NCBI RefSeq assembly: GCF_040807025.1 | Contig: NC_090946.1 | Location: forward strand, 82,954,641-83,018,640 | Reading direction: 5' to 3' | Origin: Struthio camelus | Taxonomy: Eukaryota > Chordata > Aves > Struthioniformes > Struthionidae | DNA length: 64,000 nt | In this document: piece after piece, positions 15,101 to 30,100 of the stretch | How the letters are laid out: each line of letters starts with the position of its first letter | Numbering within the stretch: position 1 is the stretch's first letter | Translations under genes and position numbers: made by a program | The notes under the pieces: model-generated | Told to the model about the DNA's origin: nothing | Databases searched by the model: none | The model's input: the letters and a program-made list of their open reading frames with translations, nothing else

Positions 15101-18100
15101 TGAGTTTTTAGTACTTACCAGAACATCCTTCTTCCCAGGATTCAAAGTGTTTTACTACAATTTCTTCCAATTTCCTTAATTTTGGATGACTGTAAACAAA
15201 TTCTTTTTTATTTTCAGACACTGGAAAGGACAAAAAGCAATTAAAGATATAAGTGCACCTACAGTAAGTATAAAGGGTCAGTGAACTTCATTTTCTTGCA
15301 TCCTAACTCTGAGTCAGACATACAAATTCTCCACGCTAGTTCGATTGACAGTCAAACAAAAACCTCCTCAGTGAACTACTTACCAAAGCATGTTTGTTAA
15401 ACCCAGTTCTTGAAAATGTACTATTACTTTTGTTATGTTCTCCTTGTATACACGTACAATCAGCTTACTTAAATAATAGTATTTTATCCTTCCATTTTAA
15501 TTCAAATTAAAAGCTTCAAACATACAAAGCTCATTTGAAGGTAGCTAGAACGACTAAGAGAAGATGAATACAAAAAGCGGTCTGGTGAAAACTTAATCTT
15601 GAATATAGAATATTAACCAAATATCAGAACAAAGGTCTTCCTGCATCCAAAAACCATGTAGAAGTATTTCTTGTTTCATTTAACATTGGCTCTGCTCTAT
15701 TAAAATTTGAATTAGGGAAGAAGGAGACGTGGAAAGTAAATATTCTGTCTTTAAAAGGGAAATACTGACCTGTTCTATCCGCGTAAAGACTTCCATTTGC
15801 TGAAGTCAGAGCTGTGTCTGCAAACATGTCTCTAAGCTGCTGATACAGCTTCATGAAGTCCTCGTTACGACCAAGTTCATTTCTTGTACGAGTTAATCCT
15901 TTGTAAAAAGTTGAAATATCTTAGTATTCAATCTCCAGAGTCTATCTAATTTTCGCTCTCCAAAAAACACACTTCTCGGAAGTACCAAGCTCCTTCCCAG
16001 AGCTCAAAGTTACATGTTAGCTTTAGAAAACATAAAAAACGTTGTGTGGAGCAGGTATTTTTTTTCAGGGAAGATGCCATTATCAAATTTAAAAAAGAAA
16101 TTATATGGATGAAAAAGAAGCCTTGGCCCTATGGAGAAACTGAGAAGTTTTATGTCAGTTGCTTTACACTAGAAAAACTCTACAACTACCAGAAATGCTT
16201 CAAAGTACCCAAATAAAAGGGAGCCCACTGCTAAAAATGTTTCTTGAATAATTTTAGGACAACGCTGAAAAGAATGTTGTTCTATTGGAACCAGAAAGCA
16301 AACTTACCAGAACCAGGACAGAGAAACTAGTTATTAGAAATATTTCCATCAGTTACCTTCGACGGCAGACACGAACTTAAGGAATCTGAGAAACTACGAA
16401 ATACATGAAACGCTCGCCAGTGCCTGGGTCTAACAACAGCACTATGCTTTCAGAAATGGGAACATCTGCATGTACAGAAGTACTAAACTGCAAAAATACC
16501 AAAAGTATAATCACAAAAATGATTAGGATATGCACCCTATATATATATATGTATATTCTAGATATGCACACTATATGTATGCTACTATGCGCATAGATAT
16601 TCTATAATATACAACGTGCACCGTACATTCTTGGTTTCGCTGTAGGACAAAGCAACGCCATTTTAATGAAGTAGTGCTGTAGAGGCAGTAGTTTTTATAA
16701 GCTAGCACACAATTACATAGCTAAGTGGCCTCTTTGTAAACGAAAAGCAAGCAGGAAAAACGAGAGCAACACCATGGGCGCTTCCGAACAGCTGGAACCT
16801 GCCGTTGGACGAACGCTGCCGGGGGGAACGTGGCCCTCCCAAGAGGCGCCAACGCCAAACCAGCTCTGGGAGCTGGCAGCGGCCAGCCAGCAGGTCTAAA
16901 ACTGACTGTGAGGAGTTGCAGAAGGCTCACAACGTTCAATGATAGAATTAAGAAAACAAACCGAGGCCAAACAGAAAACACTACTGCATCACTGCATGAA
17001 TTCATGCTGTATCCACATCTAGAAGAGCGGACATTGTTCCTACCATCTCCTTTCGAGAAAAGGACAGAACAGAACTAGAAAAGGGATAGAGAGAAACAAT
17101 AGCAATGAGCAAAAGTATGAAATATTCTCTACAGAAATGTTAAAATTAGATGACTTCCACTTAATATAAAAAAAAAAAAAAGACCTTCTATAACTTGATG
17201 GGGAAGAGAATAAGAATTTGAGTTTAATTTTCAGGTGGAACAGTTCATTGTGAGGATACGCAAATGTCAGCACCGAGAAAAGGAGCGGCGTATTCCAGCT
17301 CCGTTTCTGGCTGGAAACGGAGGTGGAATAAACTACCAGCAGCAACATGAAATTATGTTGACCAAGAGTAACCACCTTTCACCCCAAAGAAAAATTCTGC
17401 ACCTGGCAATGGGACCAGCACTACGTCCTTAGGCCAGTCACGTATGAACAGAAACGCGCGCCAGAAACTAGTTTAATCGCTAACAAGTGGCAGCAGTGAC
17501 AGAGAACCAGAGCGTACTGCAACTAGTCAGACCTGAGTTAGAGATGGACTTAAAAGGTTTGCGTGCCAGGGTTGCCTTGCTTTGATTAAAGAATTATGCC
17601 GGACACTGGAAACCTCCCACATAAGCCCTGCTGACACTTCAGTCCAGTGAGACTATAGACGTGGGCAGAAAAGCAGTTGTGGACACCACAGGTAAGTAGT
17701 ATTTCTGCAAGACTACTAGCAAAAGCATTCCAGAATAGTTACAAGCATAACAGCACTCATCCTGCAGACACAAAGAATCATGAGACTCATTTCACCAGTA
17801 AAAATAAAGACAATGCTTAACACAAAGTTCTTGATACCACACACACATCAGAGTAGATAGGGCTAGAGATTTCTCATCTATCTACACAAAACAGAGCCCT
17901 AACCCTTGTGATGTTCTCACTAGCTCAGAACAGGTACTAAACTGCTATACAGAGTGGAGGGAATTCGGGATCTGCACGAGATTCAGCACAAATCAGAATC
18001 CCTGTGACGAGTGTGTCAGATCCATATTCCTTTAGTGAGCAGCACAGCAGAGATAGTCAGCAACACTAGCATTACCCAACAGATTTAGGCAAATTCAGGC

Positions 18101-21100
18101 ACTTAAGACACAATATTTAACTCGCATTGCTTCTGGTTTACCTTCTTCATGGCACTTCATTTTTAGCACAAAACTGTGCTAGTAGATTAATCAAGGAGTT
18201 TTATGTCAAAAAATTCTCCTTGGGTTTATCACTGGTGCAGTATTATGGCATAAAACAGAATCAAGCAGTGTCAGTCATGTCAAGGGGCAAACTTCTTCAT
18301 GCAAATCATTCACAACACTCATGAGTGCAACAGATGGGCTGAGAAACTTATATATCGAAAATTTAATCACTTCAAATGAAACATATACTTCTCAACTGCA
18401 CAAGAGTTTTGGTCCAACAAACTTCTCAGATCTCAGTGAGGACATACATGTATACTGCAGGCAGTGGAGAACTTCCTCATTTGATTTCCAGAACCAGAAT
18501 GATGAATCTTACATGCTGGGTTTGGTCAACCTAATAAACTGAAAAACTAGTGCTAGCTAGGGCGAGGAACCTTTTCTGTTTTTCATCAGCCTGCTAGGAC
18601 ACAGATTGTTTTTTACCATAAAAATCTGGACCTCTCAGTCCTCTTTCAACTACACCAAAACTTCAAAGCTAGGCTTAGGGAACCATGTAAGATATGGCTC
18701 TCGATACTGCTTACTCAGGGCTCCCTTCCCATAAAGAATAGCAGTTCTCTAGAGCTGATGCTGGACTGACCTATTGCCAGAGACTTATCTAACCGGGCTT
18801 GAGGAACCTGTGTATTTGTGGGAGCAGTTTTGAGAAGAAAGGGAAAGAAATCAGCAAGTATATGCATATAAGTGAGAGGGCAGCTGAGGACATTTCCCAT
18901 TTTAACCTTCATTTTTTAACCTTCCTAATAGGAAACTGTGTTCATATATAGAAGCCTTAGAAAATTAAAGCCTCACATGAGGAAAGTGAAACTCATGTTC
19001 TAAACCAGGGTAAGACCTTGTCTACAGTATAAAAAAAGGAATTATATACGCTTCCTTAGTAAGCAGGGCAGATGCTGCACAGCCAGTATATAAATTCTAG
19101 CATTATGCATCTAAATTTGTACTTAGAAAGTCTTCTGGCAAAGAGGCTTAAAGCTCATGCATATATTGCAACTATTTTTGCTATAATGGAGCTAAATAAG
19201 GGAATTACTTTAAAAGGTCAAACCCGTTCTTGGTTTAAATTGTTTAACAGTTATTCTCTGCCTCTCCTAAGATATTACTGTCACTTACGCCAAATTCTAG
19301 CTATGTCTTCTCCCTTTTCCAAACAGCTCCCATACATACACCTTTGCTTTCCAAATGCACTATATAAATACTTTTAGCATTGAATGACACATTTCCAATG
19401 CGGATGAAGAGGAATCAAAAAGCAGTAACGATTGCATCCTATTTGTTAAATTAACTATTTTGAGCAAAAGTCACCATATATATGAGGTAAATTAAGTGAC
19501 AAGGATTGGAGTCAAAAGGAAAGATGTTTCTGAAGACTTTTCACCTTTTGATCCATCCATAATTCCACCAAGGTAGATAAATAATGACCGTAATCCCATT
19601 TGCAGCAGTAGCTCATAACCGTGATATAAACTGATACAAAGTGCAAAATCTCCTTCAATTGTGCCTTGCTGTATTCCCTGCAAAAACAAAAATGACTCAT
19701 CAGATTACAGTCAATAAGCAACAGGAATCATATTGCAATTCTTATGACAAAAATTTGATTAACATCTGAGAAATTGAACCAAAGAAAAAAAGTAATGCAC
19801 AGTGAGTGGTTTGTCTATCAAAAACTTTAGGAAACAGGCTACCGAATTCCTAATGATCAGTCAATGTAATTTGCTCCCAACATTCAAATTATTTCCAGAA
19901 TACTTGTATTATATTCCAAGATTAGCTCATTACTTTCCAATGCAATAACATTTGAAATCTTACGGCTGAACCAAACATCAAGATTTCACAAAATAAGAGA
20001 TTTCTGTCATGTCTATCCAGACCACAAAGTTTAAGTGTCTTTCCTACTGTTAACTATATTTCCCAATATTCTTTTTAAGGTACGCTGCCTTTTTTTTTAA
20101 GGCAATATTCTTTCTAAGTTTTCAATTCCATAGCAATTCAACTCCAGTTTAACAGCTGCATGGCAATTTACAGAGAAAAAGGAGTAGTAATGTAGTCTTG
20201 AGGTCAAAGTGTAATTTTGACAGTCAGAAAGTACAATGCAAATTCTTAGTACAATTCCAGCTTGTAAATGAAGTTCTTCATTTTTTTCTTCAACTCTCCT
20301 ATGTTAGCATCAAGAAATCTGGAACAAGGAAGCATATTTTATCCCAACGCTACAAACAGAACGTTACAATGAAAACGTAAGTTAAAACATATCAAGAAAC
20401 TGTGTAAACTGTGAAGTGTTACTATTTATTCGATACTCTAACAACACGAAAAATAACTATATTACATTTACCGCATTTTGTGAAGAAGGGTTTTTTCTAA
20501 ATTGATCCCTTGCTAGAATTATCTGGTACTTCGTAAGACTGGGAATATCCCGCCTTGCTAAAACTCCTATTTTAATCAGGCGTCCAGCAAATGTTTCTAG
20601 CACCTGCAAACAAAACAAAAAAGGCATACAAGAGATGTGAAGGTAAGGATATTTAGCCCTTCCAAGTAGTTTTATTTTTACTCTGGATAAGTGGCTCATG
20701 TATTCTCTCTGAAAGGTATTTTGCCAGACAGGCAGTACCCACCGTAACGCTCTCCACCCCAGTCTATGTTCCTGTGCTAATTTGCAAAAACTGCTCTAAG
20801 AGCAGCAGAACTATTACAAACTGGTTTCCAATGGATTTGTGCTCTGTATCCCATACACAAAACGCCCCTCACTCCCAAGACCACCCCATAACCACCAGCT
20901 GCCTGAGAAGCGGTACCACACGCTGTGTTTTCGTCGTTGCGCAAGGGCTGACTGCCAGGGCAGAAAGGGGCAGTAGCTGCTGAACTCATGTTGCAGCTCC
21001 CGCTCTTACTGGGAGCACTAATTTCGATGTCTTTTCTACTAGGCCATCGGTCTCGGGAAGACTTGTAGGAACGCATCCATCTTTGAGAGCTCTAAATTAC

Positions 21101-24100
21101 CACAAGTGGATGACTAGCCAACAGGTTGAAAGTCGCGTGTGCGGGGAGGGGGAGCGAACAGAGAAGGAGCGAGTGTCAGGCAGACGGACACAGCTGGGAA
21201 ACGGCACGGCGCCTCGCTTCCTTCGAAGGCATGCCAGAAATACAGTTGTGGTTTTATACATCACATGTACCTGCTTTCCACATCAGTGAAACAAGGGAAG
21301 TGACCTGCACTAATTCATCTTAATCCTGTTTTTCTTCTTTGTTTCTCAGCCTTAGGTGGTCAGGATTTTTTTCATAGACTTAGTTTTGCATGAGTACTAA
21401 CTCTGCAATAATTGGACTAATCAGATTTGTACTACAGAAATGACTTACAATCTCTTGGCTCGGTTGGCTAGCAGTACCACAAACATCTCAGCACACCACA
21501 GCACAATCACAAGCTTCTCCAAAGACTGCCTTGACTTAGCTTGACAGGAGATAGCTCTTGACAGCTGTTTACACGCATACAGCGTTTCCCAGCTTCCTAA
21601 GCATTTTAACACCAGTTTGGCTGAACCAGCGCTAGGAGGAAAGAAGGTTATAGCACAGCAAAGTCTTGAACGTCTCTTCCTTTTTTAACTGTTCCTTCAG
21701 CTCACTGAAGAGTCAGTCCAAATGAAATAAGAACAGGTCTGACTTTTGAACTTCTAACAAAACTGACTCAAGCATGTCTTCAGCTTCTGAAGACAAAATG
21801 CCCTAACAGGGAAAGACGATCCATTTTAAAATACAGGGCATGTTTAAACACTAAGTAACAACACTATTTATCCTCTTCACACTTTTAGAGCGTTCTGGGC
21901 TATGAGAGTCCGTTAAAACGCACTAAGATTATCAACAACCACTGTCTATTTGCACCCCTCTACTACGACGGCAGCTTAGCCTAACTCCTCCTCTCTCTGC
22001 TTGGTTTGATTATTTTTGCCGTCTGGTACCGCTTTAGCTTCTTATTCTGGCTACGGTACCCACATGGCACGAAGTGGGACGCCCTGAGGAAAGGGGTGGG
22101 AATAACTGACACTGCAACAGTATTAATCCTAAAAGGGATCAACAAGGCCAAGAACTTTGAAAGAGCAAATGAGAAATTGTAAAGGCACCAGCTAACTTGA
22201 GAAAACAATGTACTGGGGAATTTCCACACCGCAGGCTCCGTGCACACAAATCTGTTAAAAAAACAACGAGCTGGAGTCAGCAGACTAAGCAGATGATAAT
22301 AGATCCAGGCTGGTGAGACATAACTGAAATGAAGCCTAAACCCTGACTACCACCTGAATGCTCTGGTGCATCTCAGACTGCTCCTCCTCCCTACTCGAGG
22401 GCCTTCAGACCAGGATATCAAGTCTCACTCAGCCTGCCATCTCTACATCAGATGAGCTGATCTCAGCTCATCGTACCCTGCTGCATGCAAAAGACAAGTT
22501 TTGTCTACATTAGCAAGCAGCACAGGCCAACAGGAGCAGATCTGCAGGTAAAACAGTCAGTGCTGAGGACCAATGCCCACTCCATGCGTGCCAGCAGATT
22601 TTATTTTGGAGTAGCTCCCACGGACTGAACGCCCTCACGCTGCCGAGGAGCTCGGATGCAGTTCTGATCTTCAGGCTTACTCTCACCTACAGGGAACCCG
22701 GTCCATGGGCTCCTACGCTGCTCCGTAATGCAAAGCAAAGCACAGCACCGTAAGTAGGGACAGACAAGGGATTTCATCCCAAAGCATTCATTCCCATTAA
22801 GACTAATGGGCTAATCAGACCAACTAAACCAGTAATACAAACACACCCACAGCGACCTGAAGGCAAAAAGAAACCTGCAGCAGCAGAACAGACTGTTTAT
22901 TGTTTTTTTCCAAGGGTTTCTTAATTTTCTTGTGACACGTAAAAGAATGTTTCTGCTGATCCATTCTGAGATGGTGCATAGATTACACACAGCATATCGG
23001 GAACTGCATGCATCTGTCTTTACGTGACTTTTGTGTTGATTTGACAGGCTAGCACCAACTAGGACCTATACCATTGCTAAGGATTCCCAGAGGAAAGGAA
23101 CAAATCCAATATATTTTTCTGAAAATGCAGTCAAAAACATTCACCAAGGCACCTGGAAGTCCAAATGCACAAGAAATTAGTTTCTCGTATCTGGTTTAGC
23201 CTTAAAGGTTTAAAATTCAAAATTTTGTCTTTTACCGAGCAGTTTGTTGTTGTTATGCTGCTTTTAAAACTAGCCTGTAGCTGATGAGCCACTTTAAAAG
23301 GAGCAAGGTGGAAACATCTGTTCCAGCCTGTAAGAAAAAAAAGGTATTTCCAAAAAATGGTCACCATGCAAGGTATAACTCAGTGCTTTTATTTTAATGA
23401 TGTTTCATTAAAATTGCAATTTACCCTCTCCTCAAACAGTTCAGGGATAAGGATACTTGAGACACTGGAGATCAAGCTCAAACTATGGCTCAAGTAGTGG
23501 AAATGGAGTCAGTCTCTGAACATAAAAATGTTTCCTTAAAAAAGAAATTAGTTCTTACATTAGAAAGTAATGCCCACCTAACTGTAATATTGCAGTACGG
23601 GTGTGTTACGTCTCATACTGGTTGCACAGCTCTTTTTTAAATTTTCCATTACTTGTATTTTTATGTTTCATCTCTTGGCCTGATTTATAACATTTGAGAA
23701 AATTATATTGTCACTGTGTGCTCAATGTACAACCCCTGTCTGATTTAATCATCATCTACAAAACAAGCCAAGGAAGACTATTACGAAAGACAGCAGGATC
23801 CAGTCACCTGTAGCTTCAAAACTGGTAAGAACAGTAAACATAACCTACTTAGAAGAGATACAGAAACAAGCACTACTCAACGTGATTACATTTATCATGT
23901 TTCCATACCTTTACTTTTAATTAAAAAGATAATACTCCTGGAAAGTCTCTTCAATCTTTCCAGAACATTTAAGTGTTATGTCACTTATTTAAAAATAGAA
24001 CTGTAGAATTCATTTATATGAATTTCTTATTAGCGCTAATGACTTTCTCTATCTCCCTAAAATTAGTTGATAAGGGTGACAGACATACTGCCAATATACA

Positions 24101-27100
24101 AAGGAGAACCTGTAGAGCTATCCCATGCTAGAGTAAACTTGCCAAGACCAGAAGGGTATTTGTTGAGCAAGGTATCTTTCCCCAGCACACCACGCTATGC
24201 CTTGAGATTACCCAAAGACCTGTGGTTTGGGCCTACAACACTAGTTGAGAACAGCTGCGTACTACACGTAAGCGTTGTGAGCAGTGACGAGGCACAGAAC
24301 TGCCTGCTGTTTCAGCTACATCTTACTAATAACGGTTTTTAATTTGTTTTCTCTTAGCACAAATAAAAAACGAAGGCTCTAAATTTGTTCCCCAGAGACT
24401 AACTGGAAACAAAAGATCTGGCCTAGTTTTTTCACCACAGGTTCGCAAACTTTCTTTGCCGAAAGAAAAAAAGAAAGAAGAACCTGAGAGCCTATAATAC
24501 GTTAAGAACTCAGTTTACACGGCATCTCTTTTAGAGAAGAGAATGAGAGCTTGAGAGAAACTAGCTACCAAACAGACGATATCTTCCCAAAACAAAGGCT
24601 GACAAGATCTACTTATATTCATTTCCTTACAGCCACCGGAAATTCAAAGTGCCAGGGAGCTTTCTGTAGTTCTCTGAGCTGTGACTAGCAGAATCTCCCC
24701 ATTTTAGACAGCCACACCGTACTCAAATAAATAAATGAGGCTGCCTTCTCCATCATCTCTTTCCTGCCTTCCCAACTCATCCAGCTCCAGCTTTTTCAGC
24801 GCACAGTATGCCACAGTTCACTTCCAAACATGTTGCGGCAGACGCAGAACTGACGTGGAAGGAAATGGGCCTCCATTGTGCAATGGTGTGGCAAATCACA
24901 TCCCGCAGCTGTGCTGGAACGCTAACGGGCCCCGCGCCAACCTACTGGTCTGGCTCAACTCGCGACCGCTGAAACACAGCGGTTCAGACAAACAAGCAGC
25001 TCCAGAACACAAACCCAGACGGCTGTCGTTGCTGTGCACCATATGGACGCTACGTTGCTCCCGCTGCCTGCTCCACGTTTTCAAACTCCCAACTAGGGGA
25101 GGGCAGAAAGGGAAGAAGCGGGGAGAGAAGACTTTTCTCAGGCTTCCCTCCCAGGCTCCAGTGCTACGAACCACAGCTGAAAAGCCAGACCAAAAGGTGA
25201 ATTTAACCTAAGTATGAGGACTAGAGCACTGTGATTGTACCATCCTGGAGGAGAACAAACTGATTTGATATTGCAGGAAGGCATGAAAGCAACCAGGGCC
25301 TTTTGCAGCTCTAGGAAAGAGCAGCCCCAGTGAACATGAGATGAAGAAAGACCGAGGGCATTCATTATTTTGTTTTAGGACTTAAACTAAAATGGTTTGG
25401 GTTTAACAAAGTGTAGGATCTTGAGAGGTGGTAGGTGTGGCAACCTTAGACTCCTAAACATAATTTCCAAGAAGTCATCCTAGGAATGATATGGTTTGCA
25501 GAATGTATACTGTGTTTAAACACTGCCAACCATAGCTCAAGGTTGAGAGAAAGAGTCTTACGACTCCATCAAAGAGCGTATTCTGGAGCCTGAGAGCCCA
25601 GCAGAGCTCCAAGAGGCAGTTAGTCCAACACCTGTAAGAGTGTCTCTCGCAGAAGAGCCGGGGCAGGTAACCGGTATCCTTTCATCGATTCTAAAAAAAA
25701 CTTTATGTACATATTATGCACAGTGTGCACTGTTTATTGTCATGTTTGATGAAGTGTCTTAAATTATAATACAGTCCAGTGAAAGGGGGAAAGACGACAA
25801 GTATTCACCCACAAAAAAGCTGGTTTATGACAGAGAAGATAACCGAGAAACTTGTTAGGAACTACTCCTAGCGCTGAATTTTACTTATTCTCTTTGTATA
25901 ATTTCAGAATCAAGACAGAGATAGAAGAACTCTAAATAGGAGAGACAGAAGTGCTATTTTGTGTAAGCTTTGGACTGGCACTTACTTATCTTTCCAATAA
26001 TGAAAAAAATAGCAGAGACACAGAAGGATGCAACGGGTTTTTTTTTTTTAAATTAACTTTTTAATTCTTCCAAACTAACACTGATTAACCTAGCAATGAT
26101 CTCAGCTCCTCTGCAAGTTTTATTGTCAGGACTATATTAAGCCATTCAGACCCTTCACAGTCTACCTGCTCTCCAGGAATCTTTTACACACATTTAAAAT
26201 ATACTGTTCTTCCTTGGAAGCTGATGTTACTGACCAAAAAGCCACAAAGTTTCATTTTTTGTCAACATCTTGTTTTTCTCTTCTTATAGCATTTTTCACT
26301 TCTTAAAAGGTTTAAAAAAAAAGTCTGCAGTTTTTATTTTTCAATTAATTTGACTAAGAATGTTTTTACTCTCGAGAAGTTATAAAACAGAAGTGGCACT
26401 TTTATATAAATCCGCAGTTCGATTAGAGTAAATGTCATCACTTTACCACATGATAGAATTAAGCTTCCTACTGAGGATGCTCTGTATCCTCAGTTTGAAA
26501 GACTAAATATCTGTTTTTCCATTAGATTCAGAGATACAATCGGCCAGGAAAGCACCAAGACGGCAGCACTAACAGAAGCATAATCTTGCAAGAGTATTTA
26601 TTAGCCAACAGCCACATACAAAATTAACAAGTAGGGGAAAAAAACATCAGCTTTTTTCAACTGTGATTAGTAACAACCAACTACTCTATCAGTCCAAGCC
26701 GATAGCAGTGTCTAGACATAGACCATAATTCATTTTTAGTACTATGTCAAGTTTAGCTCTTTTTACTTAATTATAAGCATATCACAACACAAAAACCAAT
26801 CAAAACACACAAGCATTTATCTGCTCAGATGGATCACTCAAGTACGACCTTAAACTCCAACAGCCTCTTTCTTTCAGGTGCCTGGTCAATATTTATTGGC
26901 ACTTCTCACAAACTGAGCAATTGTGCTGTGGTTTTAGACAAATTTTCTGCTTTTTTTCCCCCATCTCCAGCAATGACGCCTAGCAATCCTCCAAGCAGAA
27001 ATAGTTCTATTTAAGTACCTATTTGTTCAAATATTATTTAGAGAATAAAAGAGTTGGGGATATTTTTGTGAGAAAGCGTTGGAGGTATTTATGCAGAAAA

Positions 27101-30100
27101 GGCAGAGGAAGAGCCTCTACACATTGCCTCAGAAAGTCAGCTCTTCTTAAGAAGAGTAGTTTCCTGGAAGAAACCTCCAAGAACCAGGATGCCCTCACTT
27201 AGAAGTAATAACCCAGCTTCAAAAATTACATGAAAATTCTTTGCCTAGATAACTGAAGTTATGGAATTTGCACTGTACTAATGTGTAATTTAAGTCATTA
27301 CTTGGACTGATACACGTTGTGACGTACTTCAAGGTATGCACCCACAACGGCATAGCTGGCCCATGAACAGTTTAATAACATCTTTGTAAAGAAAGTCTGA
27401 TAGCTGCTAAAAAAATACAGCCCACTTCAGCACATTTTCAGTGAATCCTGTGATTTGATGCACTAGGGAGCTGACCATGAAATCAAATCATCAAGCAGAC
27501 AGCCAAAACACTTCAGGAAGCATCATCTCCAAGCACTCGTCAAGGATTTGCCTCCTCTGTGCGCTTGCAGATCCGTCCGTCTGTGATGCGATACACTGCC
27601 CACAGATGAGAGGTCAGACGTCCTCTCTGCAGAACCATCCGCCTCACTCACTGCACCCCGTGACTGCGCTCCGCTTTTCTCCAAGCAAGCAAAACAAAAA
27701 CTAAAAAACCCCAAGTGCTAAATTCACTCGGTGAGAAAAGAAGTGTTCTTTCAGGACATTCCCACTGGTAATCGTTCCTCCATTTTCATGTTCTCAAAGC
27801 AGCAACGTTCTTCAGCTGGTCATCTCGGACAGGCAGAAGGCACGCTTTATAGGAGTAGCAGGACTTCAGCCTTTGATGTCCTAAGCATACAGTCAGGACT
27901 CGTGTCTCTCTCATTTCTATGGCAGTTAACACTTAACTGTCACACCAAGATCTGCGCCTGGGATTAGGTAACAGAAGCTGAGGCTGGGAGAAAGATGCTA
28001 ACCAGAAAAAGGGGGGGGGCGGAATTTAGCATCACATCACAAAGTCAGGAGTTTGATCCCTAGACTTTGGTCTCCGTCTCAGCAGTGCTATGGGAGAGGA
28101 CTGCTTTCCTAATGAAAATTTTAAAAGCCCAGCGGCTTCCTTTTTCTACCTGAGAACAAAGGACCACAACACTTCTCCCTCGCTACGTGTCAAGCTGGCA
28201 ATCCAGGGGGAGACAGCTGCAAGCAGAACCGCTCAGAGGCCGGATCGCAGCCTGGGTGCAGCTTCACCCCTCGAGCCTGGCACAGGGCAAGGCCGCTGGG
28301 CACCTTTCGGCTAACGGCTTTCCGCTGCAACCCCTCAGTCACGCGGCTGTCGACCTCCAGACTTCCCAAAACCAAACGACCCCGGGGCTTTTGCGCTCCT
28401 GACTGGAGTCAGCTAGGAATGACCTTGCAGCCAGTTCTGAACAAGAAGGAAGATCTGACTTTCAAGCGGGGTTTAAAACAAATGAAAACAAATCGCAGCT
28501 TGGAAGGACCACCAGCAGAGGAAGAGCGGTAGCGGGGGGGGGGGGGGAAGCCCATAGGGAGAACAGGTAGGGAAGAGGGCATCGGCTAACCCCGAAACGC
28601 ACGAAGCGCGGAGCCGGGGGCCGCCCCCTCGGGGCTGCTCCCGCCCCCCCCCCCCCCCCGGGGCCCTTCATAAAGCGGCGCCGGGGCCGCGCAGCCCGGC
28701 CGCGGCCATGGAGACGGGCGGCTGCCGCATGGGCGGCGCGGGCGCGGGGCCGGCCGCGATCACGCTGGAGGACCTGGACGGCATGGCCGAGGAGAGCGCC
28801 GACTCGGCGTACCACAGCCACGGCAGCAGCCCGGAGGAGGAGGCGGCCGAGCGCACGGAGGACGAGGAGCAGGAGCGGCTGCTCAGCTACTGGCAGAGCG
28901 TGGGCCGGGGGCACCAGGTGGACGTGCCGCGGGGTAAGAGCCGCTCCCACCCCCGCCGAGCCCGGGCCGGGCCCCCCGGACCCCCCGGCGGGGCGAAAGC
29001 CGCGGCTCAAGCGCTGCGGAGCCGCGCGGGTTCTTTCTCTTCCTACTTTGCTGGCTGTAAAGCCGGGGATGGACCCGTTTGCGCTGAAAGAACCGGGGGG
29101 GGGGGGGGTCCGTTTTGATTTAAAATGTAATGGACTGCCTCCAAACGACGCTTTTCTTAAGACAAACGTGCCCTCGCTGTCACCGCCCGGGAGGCTGGAG
29201 CTGCACGGCTGAACAGAGCCGAGGACAGCGCTGCCTTTGCTCTCCCGACAGTAAGCCTCCCAGGCTTGTGTGTTATTAGAGGTGTTTATTTCCCATTTCA
29301 AGACAGACAAACTGTCAGATTCTTTTGTACCAAGTCAGGTAGCTCCTAACAACAGGCAAAGAGTAACTGCAAGCTTACTTTATTCCGAAACAGTAACTCC
29401 TCCGCAGTAGCTCATAGCACGAAATAAATAGATTTTTAGGATCTCAACTGTTCAGATAAACCGATTTCAAAGACAGCAGGAAGTGAGGAAGAAGGAGCCT
29501 TCCTCCCACCCCCCTTTTTCCTACCTGAGTTCTGCAAGACTTCAGCAAAAACTTAAGCAGGCTGCATTAGACACTACCAAAATGAAACGACCAGTTATTT
29601 GAAAACTCCCTCTATATTCCAGCACAAAGCAGGTACATCCTTATTTTCTCCCTCCTTTTCAAGTCATGCCTGAAGTCTCATCTGTCTAATGTTTTAACAA
29701 GGAATATTAATTAGTGCTTACCCTTTAGGTTTTTAAAGGGGGAAAAGCCCTAAAAAATTGTTGGCGAATGGAGTTCACTGGTGTGCTGTGTCCTCGTGCT
29801 CCCCTTTTTAGCAGTCCTTGAACACAGTGCGCCAGAAGAAAGGTAATCCCTCAGGTTTAACCCGCACCCAGCCGTCACACCGGTTTGCTTCTGTAGCAGC
29901 CACATCAAAACCGGGCGCCGCATCAAATCCAGGCGCTGGGTGCTGCGCAGACCAAAGGGAGGGGAACAGGAGGGAGAGCAGAGAGCCGCCCGCGCAAGGC
30001 ACCTGCAGCCAAGGCCCGAACACATGCGTGCTAGCCTGCTCCCAAGGGTAGCTTTGTGTCTAGAAGGAAATAAGATTCCTTCCCACAAAAATATCCAGTA

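Larger units (their letters stand above)
10165..19544 (-). other. FANCM introns 8, 7 and 6 (10165-15118, 15221-15769, 15899-19544)
   Basis: AT-rich intronic sequence interrupted by exons 8 and 7. It contains the CR1 3' end at 12172 and two TA/CA microsatellites. Open frames at 13461-13903 occur on both strands over the same bases and show no protein family features. Confidence 0.75.

Noticed and set aside
24735-25211. 158-codon open frame in FANCM intron 4
   Set aside because: The composition looks random and an overlapping minus-strand frame is equally open. No domain recognised.
28462-29310. 282-codon open frame on the minus strand over the SOUL CpG island
   Set aside because: Shadow of the GC-rich first exon. 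Low complexity, no known domain, and the opposite strand has a coherent multi-exon gene.
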